Shown here: positions 11,447 to 23,204 of the stretch, one piece after another | Numbering within the stretch: position 1 is the stretch's first letter | How the letters are laid out: every line of letters begins with the position of its first letter | Assembly (NCBI GenBank): GCA_026874595.1 | Contig: CM049306.1 | Coordinates: 76,261,642 to 76,325,641 of the forward strand | Length of the DNA stretch: 64,000 nucleotides | Source of the DNA: Sipunculus nudus | Lineage: Eukaryota; Annelida; Sipuncula; Golfingiida; Sipunculidae | Direction: 5' to 3' | Translations under genes and position numbers: made by a program | The notes under the pieces: model-generated | What the model was told of the DNA's origin: nothing | Seen by the model: only the letters and a program-made list of their open reading frames with translations | The model's database searches: none

Positions 11447-13330
11447 TTGTAGATACCTTTTTCATTGGCTGTTTGCATTTGGGAGTGATGACCGATATCA
11501 TTCAGTACAGGTTCATGTGAAAACTTGAGATTGCAACTTAATAATTATAGACCTAATAATTGGTACTCCTTAAGGTTTTCAAGACGGGCTTGTGACAAAG
11601 TACAAAATAAGCTGATTCCACAGGAAGATTGTAATATTATTGAAATATTCTAATATGCTCTTAATAATAATAATAATAATAATAATAATATATTCATCAC
11701 TAGACGTAATAGGCATACACTGCTATCTGATCTTAACAAGTGCCACACACGACTCTTTATAAAATCTACATAATCAACTGAAAATCATATACAAAGGAAT
11801 ATTGTCAAAAGGCCCAATATGGTAACACATTCTGTCCATCAATGTTGGTGGGGAAAAAATGGCAAATGTGAGCTATGTGGCCATCAAAACCTGCCAACGA
11901 TAACAGAAGTAAAATGCCTCTTATGTAGCTCTGTAGTACAATATCTTGCCTGCTCATCAGCCTACAATTGGAGCTAAGAGAGATTTATTGAATCAACCCT
12001 GAGTGACCAGAAAGTCACTTTGATTCAGAAGGCTGACGCGACTTCCACCATGAGCTAATTATTGAAGCTTGTCTGCAGAAAAGCTGTCTGAAAGAAGATA
12101 ACCCCGATCTACATGTGCACTGAATGGCTTAACTTTCCGAGTCAGGACCATGCCGTCATGAAACGTAGCGAAAGTACAAAAGGACCACCATAAGCAAAGG
12201 TCCTGGTTGGATATGTGCGCAGACGGTCGAAAACCATAGCTGCCTGGTTACACGCGGTAGAATTCAGAGCCTGCTGCCCTTGACAGCTTTAACATCGACA
12301 ACCTAGGTTACATAAAGATAGTCCAAGATCATAAGGGTGACATTGCAACCTAGAAAGGCCGGGGCCGTAAGAACAAAGATAAAATTATTCAATAAATTCA
12401 ATTTATATCTAAATAAAACTAGTATTTTTGAGATCAATAATTACCAGCAATTAGAAGTTGAAGATACTGTAGTTTCTCTAAAGAAGGCTTAAGGTAGTAA
12501 TGGAGGAAGCCAGGAATGACACTAGCAATAAGCATTTATAAAACTAACAGTCCTAGACCAGCCTCTACTTCAAAAGCAACAAATGCTTTTCCAATTCAAG
12601 ACATTCTGACAACAGGTGAATGGAAATAAAAATCTACATGTATAATATATTACCAGTTGGATGTTACCAAGTTTGGCAATGTTGTTGTAACTTAAGACAC
12701 AAGTCTTTCAAGTAGGTCTACAAGTCGTGTATTCACAGCAAGCAGTTTTAGAAATGCATTGTAACAATAATTATATCTAGAAAATTTAGTTTTTAATGTA
12801 GTTTTTAATGAGCTGCTTTATGAAATTGGTATTATGTATTATTTTGTGTTTCTATGGTTTGATTAAGATGTATAGCAAAGCAGAATGCACAGTATTCTTT
12901 TGTCTTGTTTTATAAACATATACATTTTGAAGTTTCATATGGTCTCCGAGTACAAGTGGGGTGAAATAGAATTACAACTAAAAATAAGCCTTACCTTAAA
13001 TGTGTAATTTTATAAGGATTCTATTTCTCACTATTGGTGTGTCAAGTGAACATCTGCCCACCAATTTAGAGCTTTTCCCCCTCCCTGATAATTATTTTGT
13101 GCATGTAAAGCGGGTTTCCCAGCATGTGTCCTGATGTAAATATATGAATGTCCTTGTGGAAATTAACATTTAGGGGATTTGAAATTCCGCTTTAGTTAAT
13201 TACAATTGGAAGTTCCCCTCGGTTATAGTAAAATTCCACAAGGGTAATTGCAAACTGTTAGTTGTCCTGGAGAATTTTTAATTCACCCAGGTACTGAACA
13301 TTTTCCTTCTCCAGATATTTACAAATAATC
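11446..13330. other. Intergenic DNA with short repeats and a possible transposase tail
   Basis: An (AAT)n run lies at about 11663-11690. Around 11815-11965 one plus-strand frame reads GKNGKCELCGHQN followed by EVKCLLC, a Cys-pair pattern like the zinc-ribbon end of piggyBac-type transposases, but it is short and broken. 13140-13300 carries a repeat sharing 'gaagttcccctcggttatag' with a looser match near 20680. No intact gene. Confidence 0.35.
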
Positions 13331-13339
13331 TTTATCCTT

Positions 13340-14340
13340 AAGTCTGGACAATTTCGCCAGGACAATTATGAGAAGGCAATTCCCGTCTACATCTGCAACA
13401 AGGAGAAAGTGTAGAAGAAGCAGCAAACAAGTTCTGGTGCAATAAGCATTTTAAACTTGAAAATGTTGGAGCCAAACAGCTTTTGTACTGTAAAAAGGCC
13501 GAACGACCAGTTGTAACAACTAAGGAAACGTTTGACACAACAAATTCCTATCATGAACGAGTATGGCCTTCAGGCCTGGAGAATACAAGGAATGAAGTTC
13601 GTACAAACCGTCCCTGGATTAAATTTGATGCAATCAGCATCTTTCTAAAGACTTGTTACACTTGCTCTATGCGAAAACCTACATTCAGTCAACCACCATG
13701 CCGATACTTGACTCTTGTCCAGGTCAATGCAAAAGATATGAGCAGCCGTCCGGATGGAGATTTCAAGTAAATCATGCACATGCCTGGTCACTTCACTACA
13801 TTTAGTGGAGCGTTTCCTTTGAAATCTACACAGGCTGCAGAAGTTGCTGTAAAACTAACCGAAGACTTCTGTGTTTGGAGCCCTTGGATTATGAAGTCAG
13901 ATAATGGGAAGGAATTTGCGATAAACATCTCAATCAATGCTTGGCCAGGCCTCGTCATTGTCACGGACGGCAACGGTATCCCGAGCCCCAAGGATGTGTA
14001 GACAGGGTTAATGGGAGATTTACTAACAAAACTGAGGCAATGGATGGAGAAAATAGTAACAGCAGGAGAATGGGACTTGAGTATGTTGTGCACTCATTAA
14101 ACACTTCAATGTCTACAACTGGCACTACCCCTTTTGAAACAGTCTTTGATCAGCCTGCTTGGAGTCACAATGCCGAAGTATTGGCAGCACGGGACCAGTT
14201 AGATAGGGACTAAATTGATATCAGTCCTGAATCAGTCAAAAATCACAACACTGTACAGCTCATCAAAAGCACAACTCCATCTCAGAAGACACTATGGCTG
14301 TAGATATCTCCTGACTGGAAAATCCCCAACTCAGGACATT
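13340..14340 (+). pseudogene. Decayed DDE integrase of the KRBA2 / Ginger-like type
   Basis: Three frames in sequence look like an integrase core. The first reads CYTCSMRKPTFSQPPCRYLT then LVQVNAKDM. The second reads AFPLKSTQAAEVAVKL then WIMKSDNGKEFAI. The third reads GCVDRVNGRFTNKTEA then YVVHSLNTSMSTTGTTPFET. In functional relatives the core begins QVD-x-IDM, has SDNGxEF and ends QGLVE-x-NG. Here the first Asp is Asn, the final Glu is Asp, a stop follows GDFK and at least one frameshift is needed, so the enzyme is dead. Such integrases belong to Ginger-type DNA transposons or Ty3-like elements, and related domesticated genes exist in animals. Confidence 0.65.
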
Positions 14341-14454
14341 TCTAAACTTCAAGAGATAACTGACTTGACAGCCCAAGAAACAGGTTCTGATTCCAATGAT
14401 GCTGGCCCAGCGGGGCTGTATTTTGCACAAAGGGAACAAGTTGATGGGGTACTT

Positions 14455-15330
14455 ATAATAATAATAATATATAGTATTTATATAGCGCCAATTCTCCGAT
14501 GGTCGGACTCACAGCGCAATTCACACACACATACCAATATACAATTTCATGAAAATCTACTCCCTGTGCCTGACCCAGAAAAAAAATGATGCATATTAAT
14601 TTCCAAAAGCTTGCCGAAAGAGATACGTTTTTAAATTAGTTTTAAATGATACAAGAGTGGATGATTTTCTAAGTGTAATGGGAAGTGAATACCAAACTTT
14701 TGAGGCTATGAAACGGAAGAAACGTTCACCGATTTTCATATTACACTTTGGTACTTCAAGAAGATTTCCGCCAGCCGAGCGCAGCGTACGCAAAGGCCAA
14801 AAGGTTATTATTTTTTTCAGTCAAATATGATGAACGTGAGTCATAAGATCGGCGGTAAACAAAAACAGCAATTTTGTATTGTATGCGGTACTTGATGGGA
14901 AGCCAATGGAGCTGTTTTAGCAGCGGGGTGACGTGGTCTTACGCTTCTTAAGAATGAGACGCGCAGCATTATTCTGGACAATCTGTAGCCGCGTGACTTG
15001 CTCTGCAGGTAACCCAGCAAGAACTGAATTACAGTAATCCAGGCGAGATATTACTGTGGCACAAATGAGCCGACAGCACGCATTAATAGTGAGAAAACGC
15101 CGGATTGAAGCTATACGGCGGAGCTCGAGAAAGGCCGCATGACATGTACTACTAATATAATCATGCATTGAAAGATTACGATCAATCTTAACACCTAGTA
15201 GTCCAGCAGTTAAGCGCCCATTTATGAAGGTATTGTGCAAAAATGAAAGAAGCATGAAAATTGGCAAAAGTATTCTTTTGAGCTTATTGATGAATTTAAG
15301 ATATAGGGCCAAGCTGAACATAAATTATCT
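14455..15330 (-). mobile_element. 3' part of an L2/CR1-like LINE (reverse transcriptase C-terminus)
   Basis: On the minus strand the order is: LGVKIDRNLSMHDYISSTCH, FLELRRIASIRRFL, SRLDYCNSVLAGLP, LQIVQNNAARLIL, then a short region giving LHWLPI-type sequence, then FRFIASKVWYSLPITLR and TNLKTYLFRQAF. This is the conserved end of jockey/CR1/L2-type reverse transcriptases. Frameshifts separate the pieces. The 3' tail (about 14455-14520) reads ATTGGCGCTATATAAATACT and then TATTATTATTAT, a microsatellite-type LINE tail. Inactive. Confidence 0.85.
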
Positions 15331-15860
15331 TGGCCAAAATCCAAGATGGCGGCCAAGATGGCCGCCAAATTAGAAAATGTCAATAACGAGTTAAAATGTC
15401 CCGAGAAAGGATTGCAAGTACTCTAATATTAGGATTTTTGGACTAAGAAATTCAACTTTTGACGTTCAAACCCTATCCAGGTACTCATTAGCTGGTTTTT
15501 ATCACAAATTTGGTAATATTCCTATTAGTCCAACAGTTCAGCCGCATATTGAGAAGAATTGAAATGAAAACCTGGAAAGAAAAATGAAACTTGGTATAAT
15601 AATTTTCCAGACCATACTCTATATGTTCAGATATAGGGCCAAGCGGAAATCAGAATATCTTGCTTAAACTCCAGGATGGCGGCCAAGATGGAATGCATTG
15701 CGAGTGCACTATTTCTATGTTATTAGGATCGAAAAATTTATTTATAAGGGTTCTAGGTCTGTATAATGCATGTGTGAATGAAGTCTGATTTTGTTGGTAT
15801 TGAAATTGTCCTAAAATTATCCTTTTTTACCAGCACATCTAACAGTAAAACGTATTTGTT
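15295..15860 (+). repeat. Dispersed repeat with paired AAGATGGCGGCC (YY1-like) sites
   Basis: Two partly tandem copies share 'gatatagggccaagc', then 'ccaagatggcggccaagatgg' (15340-15362) or 'ccaggatggcggccaagatg' (15672-15691). The right part, to about 15860, is the reverse complement of a segment at 17590-17720. The first copy directly adjoins the LINE remnant. No coding capacity is seen. Confidence 0.7.
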
Positions 15861-16430
15861 GATTACCCTGCCGAAATTTAATATATTTGTTAATTTTAAG
15901 TATTTGAACACTGTCTCTTTCAATGTAATGAACAGGACAGTCGATTGGTATAACGCTCGAGCTCTCTTCACTGTCGACCAAGTTTCTGTCCCCGATGCTG
16001 CTATGAGAGTGGATTGTTGTGGTCCATACAGAGTCGGTTGTTTTCTTCGTGTCCTCTGAATCCATCCACCACTTCGCCATCCTAGCCACGGAAAGTTGCT
16101 TGTAGTAGTTATGTTAACCAGTAGTACAATAAATGTAAAAGAAATTTTTATTATTTTATAAGTTGTGGCTCTTTTGCCTTGAGGTGATGGTGCAGCTTTA
16201 AGACTCTTTGCTAGCTTGAAGAAAGAATCAGTACATATTTAGCGGCTCACCACATTATGCTGTTTGCTACGCTTTCTTTGAAAGTGATAGATTTAGGCCT
16301 GTTGGTATCACTTTCTACTGAATGAGAATGAATTTATCCGTATGATAAAGATGGTATGTTGTTAGAAAGAAGTCATAACCTATCGTTAAGACATTAGAGA
16401 AAATCTCATGGTTTGTGGCGAGATTTCACC
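15861..16430. other. Intergenic stretch, origin unclear
   Basis: Contains a 90-codon minus-strand frame (ending near 16089) rich in Ser and Thr, with no domain I recognise. Nothing firm to annotate. Confidence 0.3.
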
Positions 16431-16436
16431 ATTATG

Positions 16437-16515
16437 CCATTGCCACATCGACGGAGTTTGAACCGGGGACCTACAAACACGTCCTTAACCACGAGGCAAC
16501 GTTCTAACCCCGTAT
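16437..16515 (-). mobile_element. tRNA-derived SINE head (A box and B box)
   Basis: The minus strand reads GTTGCCTCGTGGTTAAGGAC, an A-box-like stretch, and about 20 bp further GGTTCAAACTCC, a B box. The spacing fits a tRNA, but the two acceptor halves do not pair, so it is a SINE head or tRNA fossil rather than a working tRNA gene. Confidence 0.5.
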
Positions 16516-17283
16516 ATGCTATCTTTGTACTGTGGTGATGGTGCATGACAGAATCTGGACATTTGAAGACACTTGTGCAGTTTGCCGTTTACCTTCTACA
16601 TTGATAATCTGGTTTATGATCCTTACCAATAAGCTAACTTTGCATTTCCAAGTGATGTCTTAAAATACTTCGTTTGCTTACATAATGCACACTTTTAATA
16701 AATATGATGATAATTAGAAATAATAAATATTTGTTTCATTTATTGAAATAATTTATCTACATGTGCACAGAATGCAAGATTGTAGGTCGGACTGAACTTT
16801 GCACATAAGATAAAAAGAACCGATAGTAAGTTGGAATTGTGGGCGTTTAACTAGAAGAAAATATCCAGTCTGATATAAAAGTTATAAGCAGGATAAACTT
16901 TATATTATAGGTATTGTCTAATTTATTTTATTATAATATATAATTAATATGGATTGTACAGTTAATTGTAATTACTATTACAAGGACAAGGAGGAATTCA
17001 CCCACCTTGGACGGGCATTATAACCCAATAGGAACGATGCTGTTTAAACCTGGGGCGCCAGTGGAAATAGCCGAGCGTTTTACCAGTCAATTGTCCATTC
17101 CATTACATTGAAACAAACGTTGGGATCAAATATGTAAAATTAAGATATATATGTTAAATGTCAGCACAGTTGGATTAATGCGTTTTATATTTTCCAATTG
17201 CCCTAACAAAGGTTTACATGAATGCTGATCGTAAAACCTAAGTACATGTATGTAGGTTTCAAATATTCTAATGGTAAGTGTTT

Positions 17284-17319
<36 letters not shown>

Positions 17320-17475
17320 CAGCTACACTGAAAAAAAAAAATTAATTTCAACGGACAGATTTCGGCAGATAAGTTTTTTTCACCCTTCACCTCTTCAAAG
17401 GAATTATATTAGTTAGCATGCAAAAAAGGGGAAGTAAAAGGAAGAAAGGAAGAAACATTGCAATAAAATTGTTCT
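16516..17475. other. AT-rich intergenic DNA
   Basis: Holds a (TA)n run at about 17287-17317 and otherwise nothing I can support. Confidence 0.4.
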
Positions 17476-17479
17476 ACTA

Positions 17480-17896
17480 TTAAAGCATCCGAATTCATGA
17501 CAAAGCAGACAAAGCTAAGCCAGCAAATGACACTTTCATTTGACTACGATCACAATGTATGCGTCTACTGTGCAGATCTCAACAAATGTTTGCTATCCAT
17601 TGTGCTAGTACACAAGGGAAAATGTAGGACAATTTCAATATAAACAAAACCAGGATTCATTCACAGAGTCATTTTACAGACTTTAAACCCTTATAAATGA
17701 ATTTATCTAGCCCAAAAACATAAAAATAGTGCACTTGGAAAGCATTCTAGGACAAATGTAACCGAAGGTATTGATATTTGATAATCCGGCGGCCATCTTG
17801 GCCGCCATCTTGGATTTTGACCGAGATCGGATGAATTCCGCTTGGCCCTATATCTGAAAATGTTAAGTATGGTCTGGCCAACTGTTATGCCAAGTT
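17480..17896 (-). repeat. Inverted copy of the 15.3-15.9 kb YY1-like repeat
   Basis: Read on the minus strand it carries 'gatatagggccaagcggaat', then 'aaaatccaagatggcggcc' and 'aagatggccgcc' (about 17785-17850). 17590-17720 matches 15720-15850 in opposite orientation. It abuts LINE sequence at 17897, as the other copy abuts LINE sequence at about 15321. Confidence 0.7.
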
Positions 17897-18290
17897 TCAC
17901 GCTTCTTTCACTTTTTGCACAATTCTGCTCTTAACAGCAGGACTAACACCTAGATACTTCACTGAATTTGGAAAAGGAACAGTGCAGCCCCCAATGCTAA
18001 TAGACTCACTGTCAGTCATCCTGAGAAGGGGTTTAGATCCGACAGGCATAATTTCAGTCTTGTCAGTATTCAATTTAAGTTTGTTGCTGGTCATCCATGA
18101 TAGTATATCCTCAATACAAGCTTGTATGCTCAACTGGACAGAGCTGAACTCACCTGGTTGACTACTTTTTGACAGTTCAGTGTCATCAGCATACTTATGA
18201 AAAGAACAATCATGTGCAGATATTATGCGAGATAGGGATTGTGAATATAAAGTGAACAATATAGTTTCAAGTGTCAAAATGTTTCAAGAT
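17897..18290 (-). mobile_element. L2/CR1-like LINE reverse transcriptase fragment
   Basis: The minus strand encodes LFTLYSQSLSRII, HKYADDTELSKS (the YADD catalytic box of reverse transcriptase), WMTSNKLKLNTDKTEIM and SVKYLGV. These blocks define the palm and thumb of non-LTR retrotransposon reverse transcriptase. The frame starts mid-domain and is cut off at the adjoining repeat, so it is a remnant. Confidence 0.85.
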
Positions 18291-18440
18291 GGGTTGCTAC
18301 TGCACAACGACAGGACTGTAGCATAGGAAAACAAATTTCCAGTTATGTCCATCATACATGGTAGGAAATTTTGTAATGAAACGTGGTAGCACACATCACA
18401 GCAGAAGTATTGTGAGTTTGTTAATAGTTGGAAATCCATT
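18291..18440. other. Short unassigned gap
   Basis: No recognisable feature. Confidence 0.3.
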
Positions 18441-18444
18441 TAAA

Positions 18445-18910
18445 GAAAAATAAGGCCTACAGGCCTAAGGCGAACCTGTGCATTGGGAAATACACCAGGT
18501 ATAATGCTTTAATGCTGGACTATTACTTCTCATGTATATGAACAATGCAAGTACTAAACATTTTGAATAAGAAACAATTACACAAACATCACTGTTGAAA
18601 TTCTGGCATGGGTGCACACAACACAAGAATGATTGTAGCTGGCACCACCAGTCTTGTATACAACGAAGCTATCAGAGATATATACATATTCCCAATTTCA
18701 CACTGATATATCAAACCCCTCCTGAGAAATAAGCACACACACTGTGCAAAATTTATTGTAGGTGGCACCACCAGTCTTGTATAGGACAAAGCTATACGAT
18801 ATGTATAAATATGCCCAATTTCAGGCTGATATATCGAATTCCTCTGTGGAAATAAGCAGGCACATACACTGTGCAAAAGTCATTGTAGGAGGCGACACCT
18901 GTCTTGTGAA
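18445..18910 (+). repeat. Three ~120-bp units with a GGTGGCACCACC-type core
   Basis: The left edge reads 'ggcctacaggcctaaggcga' then ACCTGTGCA, a terminal sequence also present near 25045-25075. Three units follow with cores at about 18645, 18757 and 18888 (the last is ggaggcgacacc). Each continues with 'agtcttgta', 'aagctat' and 'atatatcaaac' blocks. These blocks are shared loosely with the 25.3-26.4 kb array. Confidence 0.75.
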
Positions 18911-19009
18911 CGAGAAAGCCATCAAAGACAAATAGAGATGTCAAAATATCAGGCCCATACATCAAACTTACCTTGATGCATGATGCATGGGGCAGACCAG
19001 GCTTAGGTG

Positions 19010-19690
19010 AGAAAGGCAGTTGCCCCGAGTGAACTGTGACAAATTTGCTGGCTCAGGCTACTACACTGAGTGAACTCATGACCTGCACCTGGCTAGACTG
19101 AGTGAATTTTTGACCTGTACCTGGCTGCACTGAGTGAACTCTTGACCTGTTGCATAATCTGACACAGTTGGCAATCTGCCAAAGCTATAAATAGATCCAG
19201 GCTGAACTTTGGTGCCAAATCTGAAGCAGTGGGCAGTCTGCCAACGCTATAAATAGAATGCAGCTACTGCACTGAGTGAACTCCTGACCTATACCTGGCT
19301 GCACTGAGTGAACTCTTGACCTGTTGCCTATTCACATACAGTTGGCAGTCTGCCAAAGCTATAAATAGATCCAGACTGACCTTTGGCCTGTTGCCTAATC
19401 TGAAATAGAAGCCACACCATTGCATAAGCTCACATATTGGCTCCACATGCAGCCCTGAGGGGAATGACACCCATAAGGTGATCAAATGGTGCCCATGAGG
19501 TGTTCACATGTCACCCATGAGGTGATCACATGCCTTATGCTTTGCTGCACTGATTGAACTCTTGACCTATATCTGGCAGCACTGAATGAACTCTTGACCT
19601 GTTGCCAAATCTGAAACAGTTGGCAGTTTCTCAACCTATTTAAAGATACAGACACAATCTTCGCCTGTTTGTAAATCTGTTTACGCATAC
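19010..19690 (+). repeat. Tandem array of 'cactgagtgaactcttgacct' units
   Basis: The phrases 'actgagtgaactcttgacct', 'gttggcagtctgccaaag' and 'ctataaatagatccag' repeat several times with mixed order, so the array has short sub-units and longer composite units. A 'cccatgaggtgatcaca' block is repeated at 19468-19530. Overlapping short frames across it are repeat artefacts. Confidence 0.8.
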
Positions 19691-19977
19691 TGAAAAACTT
19701 TGGCTAAAGAGCTTTTTTTAAGCTAGAACAATAAAAGATGCAGTTCTTTCATTGTTAAAGGTCCAATAATTTTGCCAAAAATCATTCAAGTAAACTTGAA
19801 CAAAGGCCACCTAAGAATAATTTTTGTGAAATGTTACAGAAGTTATAACTGAAACAACAATTTTGTAGAAGATCAGTTTTGCAGTCCTCCATTTGAAATA
19901 GACATAATAATGGCCATAAGACCAAATTAAGCTTTTCTAATATGATTGAAAGAACCATGTCCTAGGATAATTCTTTT

Positions 19978-22900
19978 GAACAAGGGACCCATGGGTCACG
20001 GCGCTCAGCTGATCGTGATTGGACTATAAATGTTTCTCCACTGTGATACTATATCGAGTTGATAAAGCTTATGAATATCATGTACATATTGGGCTATTAT
20101 AAAGGAATGTAATGTAATATGTGAGTAAATGATAAATGAAATTACCTGACTGATGGATTAATAGAGTCAAATAAAGTGGTTTATTTTTTATTTATTTAGG
20201 AGGGGTTGAAAATTGTAGTATATTTGAGCAAATATGAATGCAATGACAGCAGTAATAAGCAGTAGTCGAATGATGATAAGGCTATTTGTTGAAGGATCTA
20301 AAGTGTATGGTAGTCTGCAAGAGTTCAATTTGACAGATATGATGTTATGATTAACTATGCTGATGAAGTGATTTATGAATATGTGACTGTATGACACAAT
20401 ATCTCTTTAGTCTTGACATAAGGTACATTATTGTGATGCCCACTATGTCTACATATTACACAATATTGACATAATTTCTGGCATGTACATAGGTACCTAT
20501 GGACGAATAGTTATACAAAATATTATGAATATATCTGATTCATCTTGTTCTTGCTTACTGAGGCTGACTTTGGGATGGGGTTCGGAGAAGGGAAAAGTGA
20601 GTGCAGCAGGAAGGTGGATGTAGAAATATTCTATTGTAATGTTTTTCATTTATATCAGAATATGAAAAGCTAAGAGGAAAGGGGCCCTCCTACTTGGTTA
20701 TAGTAAAGTTCTAAATATATGATTGCAAACTAATACTCTGACAAGACTGTCATGAAGAAAAACAGTAAAAGTTTTGAGATACTGTGTTGCATACGAAAAT
20801 TTACAGATGGACAGGCAAGTGGAAAGAATGGACAAATACCTTTATTTCACTTTCAAGAGAATAATGCATTTAAGTTTATATATAATCCTATTTTTTAAGC
20901 AGATCCACTTTTTCCATTAAGAAGTTTTTATCTGAATCATTTTTTTATTTACAGGTTTATAAATTTTTAATTAAAAAACCTGAAAATATAAGTTAAAATA
21001 TTAGAATTGTTGCAAAAGTTGCAATCATTATATATACAGAGTAAAAAACATTGGGTCATATTATGCATACACATATATTTTATTATTTTTAAATCATAAT
21101 TGTTTAAACTGATTTTAAAAGAAAATAATGCCACAACATGGCATCTACAAGAATATTCCTTGAATCACTATTAAAAAGTTTTGCACATTGGAGTTTTCAG
21201 TACCTGCTTAATTTTATTCACCAAAATAAAATAAAAGTAAATTTGATAAAATAAAACATCTTTTCAAATAAAGTATACACACTGTTGGTTGAATGAGGGA
21301 CAAACAATATCATTGTGCTAATTACTATTCCAGTTTAAATTAATTACTGGAATTAATAGTCAATTTCACACCTGGTGAAGTTTTTACTCTTCTGAAGTAA
21401 GGAATTACTTATCTAATGAACATCCATACTTTAACAGCAATACACCACTTTGTGGACACAATTAAATGTACACTTTAATCATTGTAACCCTGGTGGTTCA
21501 ATACAAAATCTTAAATGTAGCATGTCCAAGAATAAAATAAAATACAGAAAAATTATAACATTCATCTAGTTTATGCACCAGCTGGGGGGGGGGATGAGTG
21601 CAGGGCAGAGGGGAAGCCTGCTAGAAGTGGCCAAGCTGGGCCAAGGTAAGCTGCCTGGGGTGGGTTACATAATGCAAGTGAAGGCTGTACTACTAGGTGG
21701 GCTAGATGTAAACAACACTTGACATGGTGTATGAAAACATGAATAAAAGCTTTTCATTCCAATCAATTTCTTTTGAAAGTTCAGATTTTGAAAGATTAAA
21801 TCCTTATGCATATATGCTGGGAAAATTAAATCAACAGTGCCAAAGTTGGACAGAATTTAAGGTATTGATTTTTCATTTATGCTAATAACTTGAAAAATTT
21901 GCAAAATTCAGATCTAATTTTGGGTAAACAATTGAATCTTGATTAAATAAAGTTATATTCCTGAAAAAAAGTCTCTAGGTTCAGCAATTCTCATGTGAGT
22001 TAATATATTTCCTGATTTTTTAAAAAATTGCATTATGTTTTGGCCCATAACTTCAAAATAATACCCAATACTAACCTAATTTTTGGTATGTTCATAGAAA
22101 ATTTATAAAAGAATGTGAATACTAAATATGATCAAAAACAGATCAGTGGTTTTGATATTAGGCAGCCTTGAAGTGTAACAATGGCTTTTTTTATGGAAAA
22201 CGGAGTTTTTTTCCTTAATATCTCGAAGGAACAAAGTCCTAATGACCCAATTTTCGGTATGGTAGGAGATTTTGGGGACATCTAAAATTATGTCAACAGC
22301 CTGGGGAGCATAGAGATGTGCACTGAATGACCTACAGTCATCAAAGTGGACTGCTTGACAATGTAAGGGAATACAACAAGAGCCTCCAAAAAAATTCAAT
22401 AACTAGCCAAATTTTGCAGCTTTTATTTTCAAAATTTCAGATTTTAACAGATTAAATCCTTATGTATACATGGTGTGAAAATTATATCCACAGTACTTAC
22501 AGGAAAAAAACGTGCCATGGCCAAAGTTGGGCAAAATTTAAGGTACCAATTTTATATTTTTGCCATTATTTATAAAAATTTAACAAATTTTAATCTAATT
22601 TTTGGTATACAATTAAATTTTGATTAATTTAAGTTGTATTACTGGAAAAAAGTCCCTACCTTTAACACTTTTGGTCTTAAGTGACCAAATATCTTCCTGA
22701 TTTTTTTACAAAGTCCATTATGTTTGGGCCCATAACTTTTTTAAATTATATAATACTGACTTAATATCTGGCATGTACATAGGAACTATATAGAGGAATA
22801 TTTATGGTAGATATGAAGAAAACCAGATGAGTGGTTTTGATATTAGGCGGTCCTGAAGTGTAAAAATAGATTTCTAATAAAAAATTGAGGTTTTTCCTTA

Positions 22901-23116
22901 ATATCTCAAAGGAACAAAGTCCTATTGACCCAATTTTTGGCATGGTAGGAGATTATAGGGACATCTAACTGTATGCCGAAATTCAGATTCGTAGGTCCAA
23001 CGGTGTCAAAACGTGCCAGTCTTACAGACGGACATCCAGACGGACGGACGGACGGACGGACAACGGACAATGGACCATGACTATAGCTCAGATGACTTAT
23101 AGTCAGCTGAGCTAAA
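19978..23116 (+). mobile_element. Possible long element bounded by GACCCATGGGTC and TCAGCTGAGCTAAAAA ends
   Basis: The left end reads 'acaagggacccatgggtca' then CGGCGCTCAGCTGA. The right end (about 23077-23116) reads 'tatagctcagatgac', then 'gtcagctgagctaaaaat', the same terminus as in the 1-2270 array. The smaller element at 27738-28316 has the same pair of ends. Between the ends lie about 1.8 kb of plain AT-rich DNA and a duplicated 0.65-kb unit. That these two ends belong to one insertion is inference. Confidence 0.5.
21774..23065 (+). repeat. Tandem duplication of a ~650-bp unit ending in (GACG)n
   Basis: 'agattaaatccttatg' at about 21795 and 22450, 'agtggttttgatattaggc' at 22146 and 22826, and 'ggaacaaagtcctaatgacc / ggaacaaagtcctattgacc' at 22228 and 22911 mark two units about 655-680 bp apart. 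Only the second unit runs on into GACGGACGGACGG (about 23036-23062). Confidence 0.8.
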
Positions 23117-23204
23117 AATTGAACCTTCAACTTGACAGTATCATCATAAACATTTTAAGCTGAAAGAGGCTAAAACTATGAGGTTTTTGCCCATAAAAAA
23201 ACAG

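Noticed and set aside
11815-11965. Possible piggyBac transposase C-terminal Cys motif
   Set aside because: Two Cys pairs in a short broken frame with no catalytic domain and no defined ends; too weak to annotate as a gene.
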